A stretch of 46,065 bases of DNA from an uncultured Acetatifactor sp. (GTDB lineage: Bacteria; Bacillota; Clostridia; Lachnospirales; Lachnospiraceae). Location: NCBI GenBank assembly GCA_948896875.1, contig CAQUWW010000014.1, positions 1 through 46,065 of the forward strand, in the 5' to 3' direction. Position numbers and translations under genes: made by a program. The first letter of the stretch is position 1. The number at the start of each line of letters is the position of its first letter. Of this stretch, positions 31,707-40,739 are shown piece by piece. The notes under the pieces are model-generated. The model ran no database searches and was not told the DNA's origin. It saw nothing but the letters and a program-made list of their open reading frames with translations.

Positions 31707-34373
31707 ATGAAATCTGTCAGATATTCAGGTATGAAAAGTCTTATTCTGTTTTTTATCCTGTTTTTCAACCTGTCTTCCCTGTGCGCCTCTGCCGCTGACA
31801 CCTCCCCGGCGGGAAATCAAGCGCAGAGGCTCCTGGAGCTGAATCCCACTGTTTATTTTAAAACAGTGGACGTCTATAATGTGATAACGGACGAACGCAT
31901 CCGATTTACTGTGGACCCTCCGGTTCCCGTTCACGTGTCACCCACCGCCTATTGTTCGGAGATCTGGAATGTTCCCGAGCTTTCCTATTTCCTGGCTTTG
32001 AGTGAAAATTATAAAGATTATTCTTATACAATGTCCACAAGCGGCTCCCTCAAATATGTTTATTCTGCTTTCTTTGTGGAAAGCCGTTATAGAAAGCCGG
32101 GAGAAAATACCCATGTATTTATGAACGATCCCGTGGACAAATCCATTACTTATTATGTGGTATCCTTCGTCGCTCCTCACCCTCACGAATTTATCCAGGT
32201 TGATGATAACAGCAGCAAAGGACATTTTCCCGGCTGTACCAGTACGGGCCACAGAAGTATCTGTTCTATCTGCGATCTGGATAATGGTTTTGAGGTTCAT
32301 GACTATACCGACTGGTATCTTTCCGGAGATCTGGAGCGTCGCGATTGCAGCCTCTGCGATCACTGCGAAACACGTACCCCCATCATAAACCTGACTTATC
32401 ATGGCAATGGCAATACCGACGGGGAGGTTCCTTCCGCCCAGTCAGGTGAGAAAGGAAGCACAGTCACTGTCAGTCATGGGGGTAGTCTAAGCAAGGCAGG
32501 CCATCTGTTCCTGGGCTGGAGTACGAACAATGACGCCCTGTCACCGGATTCTCACTACGCTCCCGGTCAGGCAATCACTCTCAATGAAGACACTGTTCTT
32601 TATGCCATATGGGAACCTGAAATCAAATATGTGGAAACCACATTTCAGGTCCGCTCTTCTTTTCAGGGAATTCAACAGTCACAGATTCCTCACAATTACA
32701 GGCTGCACTACACTGTCACCAATGAAAATGTTCCTGATTTCAAGCTGGAAGGCATCCTGGGCCCGGAGGACCAAATCTGGCAGGAAATACCCGATGAAGG
32801 CACTTCCACCGAAAACATATCTGCCTGCCTGTGGACTCTGACTTTGAATCTCCCTCAGAGCTATGGGGATACAGGACAAGATGACTCTGAAGAAATGCCT
32901 GTGCGGCATGGGCTGAACAAAATTGTGTTCACAGAAGAAAACGCAGATGTGGAGAGATATTTCTGTGGGTTCGGAGACAGCTTCTCTTCTGCCGAGCAAT
33001 CCGCCAGAACGATTCAAACCACCACCGATTCCACCATTGTGCATCGTCTGACCGGTTCCACACATAATGAAGATATTGTTCTGCAGGTGTTCAACACCTA
33101 TCTTCTGCCCCAGGAATCTATCCATATCTACTATGACAGCATAAAAAACGGCGTATATCATATCAAAAACGGCCAGCAAATTGTGACGGAGCAGTCTGTG
33201 TATGCCGGAGAATATGCATGGGAACAAATCTGTGCAAAAAAGCCTCTGTATGAAGACAAATCCTATCTCTGTGTAGAAAAGCCTGCCCAGTTTATTGTAC
33301 AGCTTGATACCATTCCGTTCCGATTTCTCTATGTGCGTCTCATCACTGTGACATGGCTGGATGCGGACGGCGTAGATCTCAGGAAAGTATCTATTCCAAA
33401 TGGCAGTGCCTACAATACTCTTTATCCGGAGGCCCCAAGTGAAACCGGCAAATGGGGAGAGGCGCAGGCAGATGCGGATGGCAATATTACGATTCAGTGG
33501 GAAGAAATTCCTCCGGTCCCGACTCCGGAGCCCACCACAGAGCCAACCGCCGAACCCACTACAAAGCCGACTCCCGAGCCCACTATAGAGCCTGAGCCTG
33601 TACCTACCACGGTCCCCTCTCCTGCTCCTTCTACAGTTCCGTCTCCTGAGCCTACCCTGGTTCCCTCTCCTGCTCCCACTGCGGTTCCTGAGCCGGAACC
33701 TGCTCCGGATGCCGAAAATGAAGCCGTATCGGAAACAGAATCTGCTTTCACGCCGGAGCCTGTCTTCCCTGTATCCATATCTGTCACGCCCCCCGGCGCG
33801 GCACCGCCGCCGGTATTGGCCCGGATCCTTCCGGTTCCGCCCACTCTTACCGCTTCCCCCGCACCTGCGGAAATAGAAGCCGAGACAACGCCGGAAAAAG
33901 CTGAGACAGAAGAGCCGGCGCCTGCGGATCCTGAGGCAGAAGAAATAACCGATACGGATATCCCGCTGACAGAAGCAGGCCTATCCGGCAGAAAATGGGC
34001 CCTTCTAAACCTGATTCTAACCATTCTAACCATTCTCATCAGTCTCCTTCTTCTGATTTTCTATTTCATCCACAAGCAAAAAGAAGAAAAAAGGGAAGAG
34101 GAATATCCATACACCATGAAAAGAAAAGAGGAAAGAAAAAAAGAGGAAGAAACCTTGAAACGAAAGGGCCTTGTCAGAAGTCTCAGCATCCTGCCCGCAA
34201 TATTTGCAATCATCACCTTCCTTCTGACAGAAGACATGCGCAATCCTATGGCATTTATAGATAAGTGGACCCTATTGATGCTTTTTTATGCAGTAATCAA
34301 TATTATATTGGCAATCTTCTCCATCAAAAAATGGGAAGACCACGATGACCAGGAGAGTTCTTCGGCTGTCTGA
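31707..34373 (+). CDS. Large surface protein with InlB B-repeat and Pro-rich stalk
   Basis: This 888-residue protein has a signal peptide (about 1-34, ends SLCASAAD) and an N-terminal region of unknown fold. A Cys/His segment (about 175-226, SICSIC, CSLCDHC) is followed by a Listeria-Bacteroides/InlB B-type repeat (about 228-302, ending VLYAIWEPE). A second unknown beta-rich region leads into a Pro-Glu-Thr stalk (about 600-720). The C-terminus has three transmembrane helices (about 765-790, 830-850, 855-878) with a highly charged K/E loop between the first two. No LPXTG motif. The frame extends to 31395. The ribosome site AGAAAGGA and signal peptide fix the start at 31707. Role unknown; adhesion or sensing is an inference. 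Confidence 0.85.
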   Translation: MKSVRYSGMKSLILFFILFFNLSSLCASAADTSPAGNQAQRLLELNPTVYFKTVDVYNVITDERIRFTVDPPVPVHVSPTAYCSEIWNVPELSYFLALSENYKDYSYTMSTSGSLKYVYSAFFVESRYRKPGENTHVFMNDPVDKSITYYVVSFVAPHPHEFIQVDDNSSKGHFPGCTSTGHRSICSICDLDNGFEVHDYTDWYLSGDLERRDCSLCDHCETRTPIINLTYHGNGNTDGEVPSAQSGEKGSTVTVSHGGSLSKAGHLFLGWSTNNDALSPDSHYAPGQAITLNEDTVLYAIWEPEIKYVETTFQVRSSFQGIQQSQIPHNYRLHYTVTNENVPDFKLEGILGPEDQIWQEIPDEGTSTENISACLWTLTLNLPQSYGDTGQDDSEEMPVRHGLNKIVFTEENADVERYFCGFGDSFSSAEQSARTIQTTTDSTIVHRLTGSTHNEDIVLQVFNTYLLPQESIHIYYDSIKNGVYHIKNGQQIVTEQSVYAGEYAWEQICAKKPLYEDKSYLCVEKPAQFIVQLDTIPFRFLYVRLITVTWLDADGVDLRKVSIPNGSAYNTLYPEAPSETGKWGEAQADADGNITIQWEEIPPVPTPEPTTEPTAEPTTKPTPEPTIEPEPVPTTVPSPAPSTVPSPEPTLVPSPAPTAVPEPEPAPDAENEAVSETESAFTPEPVFPVSISVTPPGAAPPPVLARILPVPPTLTASPAPAEIEAETTPEKAETEEPAPADPEAEEITDTDIPLTEAGLSGRKWALLNLILTILTILISLLLLIFYFIHKQKEEKREEEYPYTMKRKEERKKEEETLKRKGLVRSLSILPAIFAIITFLLTEDMRNPMAFIDKWTLLMLFYAVINIILAIFSIKKWEDHDDQESSSAV

Positions 34374-34417
34374 ATGCGGCCGTAGTCTTGCAATTTGTCC
34401 GAATTCGTACGAAAGCT

Positions 34418-34451
34418 GCCAGCAGGTTACGCCTGCTGGCAAAACTTTTTC
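34418..34451 (+). terminator. Intrinsic terminator of the surface-protein gene
   Basis: GCCAGCAGG and CCTGCTGGC form a perfect 9-bp stem with loop TTACG. It is followed by AAAAC and then TTTTT. It lies 45 bp after the stop codon. Confidence 0.75.
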
Positions 34452-34506
34452 TAAACTCCCATACACTAAGCCGCAAAATTCTACAATCTGCATGCAAAAG
34501 AAAGCG

Positions 34507-34536
34507 TTGACATCCGAAAAAGAAACAAATTATAAT
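34507..34536 (+). promoter_or_regulatory. Promoter of the ThrE exporter genes
   Basis: TTGACA (34507-34512) and TATAAT (34531-34536), both perfect, are separated by 18 bp. The -10 covers the first ATG of the open frame (34535), which excludes it as the start. Confidence 0.85.
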
Positions 34537-34573
34537 GAGAGAAATATTCCTGCATGAACGGAGACAAACTGGC

Positions 34574-35341
34574 ATGGAAAAAATAGAATATATTCTTGAT
34601 TTTGCTGTGAATATGGGCGGCAGAATGCTGGCTGTTGGTGCAAATCTGGAACGTGTCAACGATACGATGTACCGCATCTGCCAGAGCTATCAGCTGAATT
34701 CCATCAGCATTTTTTCGCTTAGCAGTGTTATTATTATCAGTGCAAAATCTCCGGATTCTCAGCCCGGCACCAGACAGATTTCGGTTCCGCCCGCGTCAAA
34801 GCATCTGGAAAAATTGAACCGGCTCAATCAGCTGTCCCGTAAGGTATGTGCCGAGACACCTCCTCCGGAAGCTCTCGCCGAAATGCTCACAGAGGCAGAG
34901 CAGGTAAAGGACTACTCGCCCGCTACCTTTCTCATCGGTTATCTGATCGCCATGACCAGCCTTGGAGTGATCTATGGCGGAAGCCCTCGGGACATCTTCG
35001 CCGCCGACATTAACACCCTCGTGCTGCTGTGGCTGATTGATTTTTTTGATAAGCGCCGAATCAATCGAATCGTGGCCAACACACTCTGTACCTGGATCGC
35101 AGGTACGCTTACCATCCTGTTGATCAGATTTGGCATTGGAGAACATTTCTTTATCATTGTCATCGTCAACAGCATGATGATGATCTCCGGCTCGGCTCTG
35201 GTTAACGCGGTCCGCAATATTCTATGTGGCAATGAGATGAACGGAATTCTGGAGTTTCTGAAGGTGGTACTGGAAAGTACAGCCATTGTCGCCGGCCTGA
35301 TTCTCAGTATATATATGTTTGGAGGACTGATCACATGGTAG
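34574..35341 (+). CDS. Threonine/serine exporter, ThrE N-terminal half (YjjP-like)
   Basis: This 255-residue protein matches the N-terminal half of ThrE/DUF1212: a soluble start with GGRMLAVGANLERVNDTM. Five hydrophobic segments come after residue 110. With the next gene it would form a small neutral amino-acid exporter (threonine, serine) or, as in YjjPB, a succinate exporter. GGAGAC lies about 10 nt upstream of ATG 34574. Its end overlaps the next gene by 7 bp. Confidence 0.85.
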   Translation: MEKIEYILDFAVNMGGRMLAVGANLERVNDTMYRICQSYQLNSISIFSLSSVIIISAKSPDSQPGTRQISVPPASKHLEKLNRLNQLSRKVCAETPPPEALAEMLTEAEQVKDYSPATFLIGYLIAMTSLGVIYGGSPRDIFAADINTLVLLWLIDFFDKRRINRIVANTLCTWIAGTLTILLIRFGIGEHFFIIVIVNSMMMISGSALVNAVRNILCGNEMNGILEFLKVVLESTAIVAGLILSIYMFGGLITW

Positions 35342-35829
35342 AGAACCTGAAATTAATTCTTTTTTCCTTTACTGCTTCTCTTGGTTTCGGTATTGTATTT
35401 CACATCAAGCAGAAGTATTTGTTGTGGGCAGGGCTGGGCGGTGCCCTGACTCGCCTGTGTTATCTGCTTCTGATGGAGTTCATTGACGAACGCTTCTTTT
35501 ATTCTCTGCTGGCGGCTATGCTGGCTTCCATCTATGCGGAAATCCTGGCTATGGAATTCAAAATGCCGTCAACCGTTTTTCTCTATCCCACAATTCTGCC
35601 CCTCCTTCCCGGAAGCCTGCTGTATCACACAGCAGTGAACTTCTTCCTCCACGATCGAGAAGCCATGTGGGAAAACGCCGCAAATTGCGCATTGGCGCTT
35701 CTGGGCATCAGCATCGGATTCGTAATTACATCCACTTTTACTTACTATAGAAGAGTCTATTTCCTGGGAAAGGGAATTGCATCCCATTTTAAACGCAGAC
35801 CACATCTCGGGAAAAAGAAATCTGACTGA
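35335..35829 (+). CDS. Threonine/serine exporter, ThrE C-terminal half (YjjB-like)
   Basis: This 164-residue protein has about four to five membrane segments and contains FKMPSTVFLYPTILPLLPGSLLY, typical of the YjjB/DUF3815 half of ThrE-type exporters. It is coupled to the upstream half by a 7-bp overlap. In Corynebacterium the two halves are one protein. A strongly basic tail ends it. Confidence 0.85.
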   Translation: MVENLKLILFSFTASLGFGIVFHIKQKYLLWAGLGGALTRLCYLLLMEFIDERFFYSLLAAMLASIYAEILAMEFKMPSTVFLYPTILPLLPGSLLYHTAVNFFLHDREAMWENAANCALALLGISIGFVITSTFTYYRRVYFLGKGIASHFKRRPHLGKKKSD

Positions 35830-35856
35830 ATCCATTTCAAAATAATCCATTTAAAA

Positions 35857-35898
35857 GGCTTCCCATACCGGAACAAAACTGCTCCGATACGGGAAGCC
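35857..35898 (-). terminator. Terminator of the SPFH gene
   Basis: GGCTTCCC and GGGAAGCC form an 8-bp stem with an inner CCGGA/TCCG pairing. On the minus strand TTTTAAA follows. It separates the convergent thrE and SPFH genes. On the plus strand it has no U-tract. Confidence 0.65.
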
Positions 35899-35942
35899 AT
35901 ATGACAGACTCTCTCTTTTAACTCTTGTTCTACAAAATCATT

Positions 35943-36860
35943 CTATTTTCCTGCGCCCTCTTTCCAGGCTGTTGCAAGACTTGCAATTCCGCTCAGTTCT
36001 GCCGGAAGAAGAATGGTCGTGGCCTGACCGTCGGCAACCTTCTCAAAGGCCTCCAGGCTCTTAATCTTCAGAACAGGTTCATCCGCTCCTGCTTCCTTCA
36101 GCATCCTGATACCATCGGCATTTGCCTGCTGCACCTTCAGGATTGCTTCCGCTTCACCTTCTGCCTCGCGGATCATTTTCTCCTTCTGTGCTTCCGCACG
36201 AAGGATGGCGGACTGCTTATCTGCTTCGGCACGGAGAATTGCGGATTCCTTGGCACCTTCTGCCTCCAGAATCTTCGCCTTCTTCTCGCCTTCCGCACGG
36301 GTTACTGCTTCACGTCTCTCGCGCTCGGCCTTCATCTGCTTCTCCATGGCATTCTGAATCTCTGCCGGAGGAATGATGTTCTTCAGCTCTACTCTGTTCA
36401 CCTTGATTCCCCAGGGGTCGGTGGCAATATCCAGTGCGGCACGCATCTTCGTGTTAATGGTCTCGCGGCTGGTCAGCGTCTGATCCAGTTCCAGATCACC
36501 AATAATATTACGGAGAGTGGTTGCTGTCAGGTTCTCAATGGCCATCATTGGATTCTCCACGCCATAGGTGAACAGCTTGGGATCCGTGATCTGGTAGAAC
36601 ACTACCGTATCGATTCTCATGGTAACATTATCCTTCGTGATAACGGGCTGAGGCGGGAAATCTGCCACCTGCTCCTTCAGATTGACTTTTCTGGCAATCT
36701 TATCCAGGAAAGGGACCTTGATATGAAATCCTACCGACCACGTTCCCTGATAAGCGCCCAGACGCTCAATCACATAAGCCTGTGCCTGCGGAACAATCTT
36801 CAAGCAGGATGCCAGAATCAAAAGTACTACCACAATCAACGCAACGATTACCCAAATCAT
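35943..36860 (-). CDS. SPFH/stomatin-like membrane protein (QmcA family)
   Basis: This 305-residue protein has one N-terminal transmembrane helix (about 2-20) and the SPFH/PHB domain (VIERLGAYQGTWSVGFHIKVPF, AIENLTATTLRNIIGDLELDQTLTSRETIN). A long heptad Ala/Glu-rich coiled coil (about 165-245) follows. Such proteins oligomerise in membrane microdomains and pair with NfeD proteins. The NfeD gene lies 115 bp upstream on the same strand. Confidence 0.9.
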   Translation of the reverse strand: MIWVIVALIVVVLLILASCLKIVPQAQAYVIERLGAYQGTWSVGFHIKVPFLDKIARKVNLKEQVADFPPQPVITKDNVTMRIDTVVFYQITDPKLFTYGVENPMMAIENLTATTLRNIIGDLELDQTLTSRETINTKMRAALDIATDPWGIKVNRVELKNIIPPAEIQNAMEKQMKAERERREAVTRAEGEKKAKILEAEGAKESAILRAEADKQSAILRAEAQKEKMIREAEGEAEAILKVQQANADGIRMLKEAGADEPVLKIKSLEAFEKVADGQATTILLPAELSGIASLATAWKEGAGK

Positions 36861-36975
36861 ACTTTACCTCTTTCTGTACTGTAATTTGACAGTACGCATT
36901 TATTTTATTCTATTTCAACCCCCGACTTCCCTGTCCGGGATTCTTTGCTCACTGCTCAAAAATACCTCTGTCCTG

Positions 36976-37611
36976 TCAAGGGGTATCCTTTTCTCCCGTG
37001 GTCACTTCCTCTACCGGTTCCGCGCCTGGAATCGCCGTCTTTCCTTCCATATTGACCATCCCATTCTCAGCTTCGGTTATCGTTTCCAGTGTTGCTCCTT
37101 CCCTCTCCGGTCCGGTCATCGGTCCCGGTCCTTCCGTCTCTGGTCCGGCCATCGGTTCTGATTCCATTTTTGCCTGCTCCTGCATTCTGACAATCAGCTT
37201 CACCCCGCTGATTGCTGTCACTATTACCACCGCTCCCGCCGGAATTCTGACTTTGTCATCAATACTCCTTGCACTCCACTCCTGCCCGCTCACGGTCACC
37301 TGTCCTGTGGCCTTCAAATTATCAATCTCACCGGTGACGATAGCCTGACGCCCTACCATGCTTTCCACATTGGTCTTGACCCGATCTCTGTTAAAATATC
37401 GTACGGCGATGGGCCTGGTGAAGAACAGCAGCAATATAGACACCAGAAAGAACAGAATCACCTGTATAAAAATGGGAGCATACAATAAAGCAGCAAAAAT
37501 AGCCACCAATGCCCCTCCTGCAAACCAGATGGTGGTCAATCCTAAAGTCAACACTTCAATTCCTATACACAAAATCAGCAAAACCAGCCAGAAAATCATC
37601 ATTTCACTCAT
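36976..37611 (-). CDS. NfeD-like membrane protein
   Basis: This 211-residue protein has about three N-terminal membrane helices (about 5-65), then an OB-fold domain (VGRQAIVTGEIDNLKATGQVTVSGQEWSARS). The acidic, Pro/Gly/Glu/Thr-rich C-terminal tail of about 60 residues has an imperfect MAGPETEGPGPMTGPEREG repeat. NfeD proteins partner with stomatin/SPFH proteins, encoded next here. The tail is unusual and probably disordered. Confidence 0.87.
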   Translation of the reverse strand: MSEMMIFWLVLLILCIGIEVLTLGLTTIWFAGGALVAIFAALLYAPIFIQVILFFLVSILLLFFTRPIAVRYFNRDRVKTNVESMVGRQAIVTGEIDNLKATGQVTVSGQEWSARSIDDKVRIPAGAVVIVTAISGVKLIVRMQEQAKMESEPMAGPETEGPGPMTGPEREGATLETITEAENGMVNMEGKTAIPGAEPVEEVTTGEKDTP

Positions 37612-37686
37612 ATTGTTTCCCTGCCTTTCTATAACCGACTGGTTCTGTACATATTTTATACAAAAAGCGGTTATACTTCTTTTCTT

Positions 37687-37716
37687 TTATTAGTTTACTA
37701 CAAAAATCGTTTTCAA
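37687..37716 (-). promoter_or_regulatory. Candidate promoter of the NfeD-SPFH genes
   Basis: TTGAAA (37711-37716) and TAATAA (37687-37692) are separated by 18 bp. The -10 is weak. It would give a leader of about 70 nt. Confidence 0.4.
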
Positions 37717-37886
37717 GCAACCTCTTTCTTTGCACGATAACCCGGTTTAATTTGCCATCTTAATAGGAACTGCATTATTATATAATTAATCTTTGATAAC
37801 AGAATTCAGAAAATGATTCGATTTAAGAAAATAGTCTGTAACGAATCCCGTTCCAAATGGATATAAGTGTCAGAAAGGAGGGACCC

Positions 37887-38372
37887 ATGGATGAATTATA
37901 CTCACAATATTCCCAGATTGTATTTCATTTCCTGTATGCAAGGTGCAAAGACGTTACTCTTGCGGAAGACCTGATGCAGGAGACCTTTTTAAAGGCTCTG
38001 GAGTCTCTCCGCAATTATGACGGAAGCTGTAAGCTGTCCACCTGGCTGTGTCAGATTGCAAAGCATCTGCTGTACCAGCACTGGGCCAAAACCAATCGGG
38101 CAAGGCTGGAAGAACTGGACGAGACACTGGTGTCGGATCATGACACGGAACGACAGGCAATCGCCAGAGTCGAGCTGGCGGACGTATGGGACAGATTACA
38201 GAAATTCCCCTCCGACACCAGAAAAGTGGTAGAACTGAGAGTTCTGGGCGGCCTGTCCTTCCGGGAGATCGGCGACATGCTTGGAAAAAGTGAAAACTGG
38301 GCGCGGGTTACCTTTTACCGGGCCAAAATAATATTAATTCAGGAGGCCAATCATGGAAAAGATGAATTGTGA
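37887..38372 (+). CDS. ECF sigma factor, second in window
   Basis: This 161-residue protein has region 2 (VFHFLYARCKDVTLAEDLMQETFLKALESL, STWLCQIAKHLLYQHW) and region 4 (TRKVVELRVLGGLSFREIGDMLGKSENWARVTFYRAK). The open frame begins at 37857. ATG 37887 has AAGGAGG 4-5 nt upstream and gives the usual N-terminus. A TGTAAC box at 37837-37842 recalls ECF -35 elements and may be its own promoter, but the -10 is uncertain. It overlaps the anti-sigma gene by 20 bp. Confidence 0.9.
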   Translation: MDELYSQYSQIVFHFLYARCKDVTLAEDLMQETFLKALESLRNYDGSCKLSTWLCQIAKHLLYQHWAKTNRARLEELDETLVSDHDTERQAIARVELADVWDRLQKFPSDTRKVVELRVLGGLSFREIGDMLGKSENWARVTFYRAKIILIQEANHGKDEL

Positions 38373-39171
38373 TATTGTCAGAGATTTAATACCATCCTAT
38401 TTGGACGAAGTGTGCTCGGAGGCAACCAGGCAGTGTGTGGAAGAGCACCTGACCACTTGTGACACCTGCAGAGAGATTGTATCCTTTTACCGGACTCACA
38501 TGCTTTCCGCAAATAAGCTGGAACGGAAGAGTCTGGATGGTCTGAAGAAAATAAAAGAGCTCCTGCTGATTCAGAAGCTGGCCTGTTACGCTGTTCTGGC
38601 TTCTTTGCTTCTTCTGGGTATCTGGATTTTTGTGGCCAACAGATTTTTCTCCCTGTTCTTTGCGCAGACATGTCTGTTCATCATCTGCATGTTCGCCAGC
38701 TTTTTATCCGGCATTGGCTCCGGAGGAAAGACGCCATTGGGCAAAAGAGAATACATCTTCGGTGGCATTTCCATTTTCCTGGACATTTATTTCGTGTCAG
38801 CATTCCTGTATATGGCCGGCCATCTGAAACAGGATTCCACTATTATCTTCGGAATGGAGCCCAGGCGCCTGGGGCCTTTCTGGGAACGTCAGCTGATAGC
38901 GGCATTTGCCGTCCAGATTGCCTTTTTCGTCTATTACCTGTACTGTATCATCAGACAGGATAAGAACTGCAGCTGGCTGCTGTGCCTGAACATGACCGGC
39001 ATCTTCCTGATACTGCGATATGATCTCTGGATGAAATACATGTCCGATTTTCAGACCCTGTTCCGGCAGATGATCCGGGATACACTGGAAGTGGTAATCA
39101 TAGGAATGCTGGGAATAGCTGCAAGCCTTCTGCTTACAAAAGTAATGAAGAAACGGACACTGCAGCAATAG
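38353..39171 (+). CDS. Zinc-finger anti-sigma factor, multi-pass membrane protein
   Basis: This 272-residue protein begins with a zf-HC2/ZAS domain (CDIVRDLIPSYLDEVCSEATRQCVEEHLTTCDTC, with the HxxxCxxC pattern). Six to seven hydrophobic segments follow from about residue 75 to the end. It should hold the upstream sigma factor at the membrane. The many helices, rather than a single one and an outer domain, suggest that it senses a membrane or lipid state. That is inference. The 20-bp overlap with the sigma gene implies coupled translation. Confidence 0.88.
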   Translation: MEKMNCDIVRDLIPSYLDEVCSEATRQCVEEHLTTCDTCREIVSFYRTHMLSANKLERKSLDGLKKIKELLLIQKLACYAVLASLLLLGIWIFVANRFFSLFFAQTCLFIICMFASFLSGIGSGGKTPLGKREYIFGGISIFLDIYFVSAFLYMAGHLKQDSTIIFGMEPRRLGPFWERQLIAAFAVQIAFFVYYLYCIIRQDKNCSWLLCLNMTGIFLILRYDLWMKYMSDFQTLFRQMIRDTLEVVIIGMLGIAASLLLTKVMKKRTLQQ

Positions 39172-39190
39172 AATCCTTCTGTGCACAAAA

Positions 39191-39219
39191 CGAGTAGGGA
39201 ATGTATTTCTCCCTACTCG
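39191..39219. terminator. Bidirectional terminator between anti-sigma gene and hsp20
   Basis: CGAGTAGGGA and TCCCTACTCG form a perfect 10-bp stem. CTTTT follows on the plus strand and TTTT on the minus strand. It lies between convergent genes. Confidence 0.75.
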
Positions 39220-39340
39220 CTTTTCCAATCGTATCGCGCCAGGTGAATCACCTGCGGCAAATTTCTTCCCATCAGCAGCCTTCCGCTCTGCGGAGTGCCG
39301 AACTGCCCGCAGTGTTATCTCTGCCACTCGAAAACCTTCC

Positions 39341-39802
39341 TTACCCTTCGATAGCGATATACTTGCTCTCCTCTATGGCAGGCCTTGTTTCTTTTTTTGG
39401 AACGGATACCTTCAGGATACCATCCTCAAATCTGGCTCTGATATCCTCCTGGGTCACTTCCTCTCCCACATAAAAGCTTCTGCTGCAGGTTCCGTAATAT
39501 CTCTCCCTCCGGATATACTTTCCATTTTCGTCCTTCTCGTCGTTGTCCTGTCTGGACTCGGCGCTGATCTTCAGATAACCGTCCTTCAGCTCTGCCTTCA
39601 CATTCTCCTTCTTGTAACCGGGAAGATCGATATCCAGCTCATATCCTGTCTCGCTCTCCTTCACATCCGTCCTCATGACAGCCGGTACCGAAGCGTTATA
39701 CCTTGCCGCATTTCTCACCGGGCGGTCAAAACCATCGAACAGATCATCAAACAGGCTCTCTCCAAAAAAGTTATTCAGTGCGTTTAAACTTGACATCAAC
39801 AT
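39341..39802 (-). CDS. hsp20: Hsp20/alpha-crystallin small heat shock protein
   Basis: This 153-residue chaperone has the alpha-crystallin domain (MRTDVKESETGYELDIDLPGYKKENVKAELKDGYLKISAE) and the closing motif FEDGILKVSVPK, with an IAI-like C-terminal tail. It binds unfolding proteins independently of ATP. AAGGAGG precedes the ATG. Its promoter contains a perfect CIRCE element, so HrcA repression is expected. Confidence 0.94.
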   Translation of the reverse strand: MLMSSLNALNNFFGESLFDDLFDGFDRPVRNAARYNASVPAVMRTDVKESETGYELDIDLPGYKKENVKAELKDGYLKISAESRQDNDEKDENGKYIRRERYYGTCSRSFYVGEEVTQEDIRARFEDGILKVSVPKKETRPAIEESKYIAIEG

Positions 39803-39908
39803 AATATATTCCTCCTTGTTCTTTCCGGCAGTTTTTTCACTGCTGATTATTATTTGATTGTTTTAGCATTCACAAGTTCTGTTTCTCTGTTTCCCTTGTT
39901 CTATTAAT

Positions 39909-39937
39909 GTTATAACACTTTTATTAGCACTCGTCAA
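39909..39937 (-). promoter_or_regulatory. Promoter of hsp20
   Basis: TTGACG (39932-39937) and TATAAC (39909-39914) are separated by 17 bp. The -35 lies inside the CIRCE spacer, so HrcA binding would occlude it. The leader is about 100 nt. Confidence 0.75.
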
Positions 39938-39950
39938 TAGCGAGTGCTAA
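39924..39950. promoter_or_regulatory. CIRCE element (HrcA operator)
   Basis: TTAGCACTC (39924-39932), nine bases, then GAGTGCTAA (39942-39950) match the CIRCE consensus exactly. HrcA bound here represses heat-shock genes in unstressed cells. hrcA itself is not in the window. CIRCE usually controls groESL and the dnaK operon; an hsp20 target is less common. Confidence 0.95.
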
Positions 39951-40094
39951 TAATTCTATGAACGTTTTCTAAACTTCAACTAAAATAAGTCTTAACCGAC
40001 TGTTGTGAAATTATACCTTATTTCACAGGTCCTATCTCATCCTCCATGACAGATTCTGCTATCATGAACAGAAAAACCTGCCATGAAAACATGA

Positions 40095-40146
40095 AAAAGC
40101 CGCCTGTATATGCAGATATTCACCTCTGCACACACAGGCGGCTTTT
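40095..40146 (-). terminator. Terminator of greA
   Basis: AAAAGCCGCCTGT (40095-40107) pairs with ACAGGCGGCTTTT (40134-40146), 13 bp. An inner TGCAGA/TCTGCA stem caps it. The minus strand reads TTTTTC at its end. It lies 34 bp after the greA stop. Confidence 0.85.
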
Positions 40147-40179
40147 GCCGTTTCTTTCCTCTATTCCTTTCGAACAGTC

Positions 40180-40662
40180 CTATTTGCTCCTCTGAATCTC
40201 CAATACCTTGTATGTGAATACGCCGGCGGCGGTCTCTACTTCCACATTGTCACCCACCTTACAGCCGATGAGCGCTTTTCCCACAGGACTTTCATTGGAA
40301 ATCTTCCCTTTCAGGCTGTCCGCTTCCGTGGAGCCTACGATTTTGTATTCCAGCTCTTCGCTGTACTCAATATCCAGAAGCCGGACCACACAGCCAATGT
40401 TAATCTTATCCAGATCAACCTCATCCTCTACCACCACTTCGGCGTTTTTCAGAATCTTCTCCAGCTCTTCGATTCTGGTCTCGATATCTCTCTGTTCATC
40501 CTTTGCCGCATCGTATTCCGCATTCTCGGACAGGTCTCCCTGCTCTCTGGCTTCCTTGATTTTCTGTGCCACTTCCTGGCGGCGTACCACTTTCAGTTCA
40601 TGCAATTCATCCTCGTATTTTCTGAGTCCTTCATAGGTCAGAATATTTTTCTTCTCCTGCAT
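40180..40662 (-). CDS. greA: Transcription elongation factor GreA
   Basis: This 160-residue protein has the N-terminal coiled coil with the catalytic tip region (EAREQGDLSENAEYDAAKDEQ), whose acidic residues stimulate transcript cleavage by stalled polymerase. The C-terminal FKBP-like domain includes ISNESPVGKALIGCKVGD. An AGGAAGG site precedes the ATG. It has its own strong promoter and a strong terminator. Confidence 0.97.
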   Translation of the reverse strand: MQEKKNILTYEGLRKYEDELHELKVVRRQEVAQKIKEAREQGDLSENAEYDAAKDEQRDIETRIEELEKILKNAEVVVEDEVDLDKINIGCVVRLLDIEYSEELEYKIVGSTEADSLKGKISNESPVGKALIGCKVGDNVEVETAAGVFTYKVLEIQRSK

Positions 40663-40739
40663 TTTAATACATCCTTCCTGTTTTCTATATTTTCATAATC
40701 TGCTCTTATTTACTATGCTGTCACATGGGATTCTTCCGT

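Noticed and set aside
31588..31720. Programmed frameshift at the pseudoknot joining the small ORF to the large gene
   Set aside because: No canonical slippery heptamer precedes the stem, and the large gene has its own ribosome site and signal peptide at 31707.
33510..33720. Tandem repeat-like DNA in the plus-strand gene, possible CRISPR
   Set aside because: It encodes a Pro-Glu-Thr stalk with irregular codon-level repetition; there are no spacers of uniform length.
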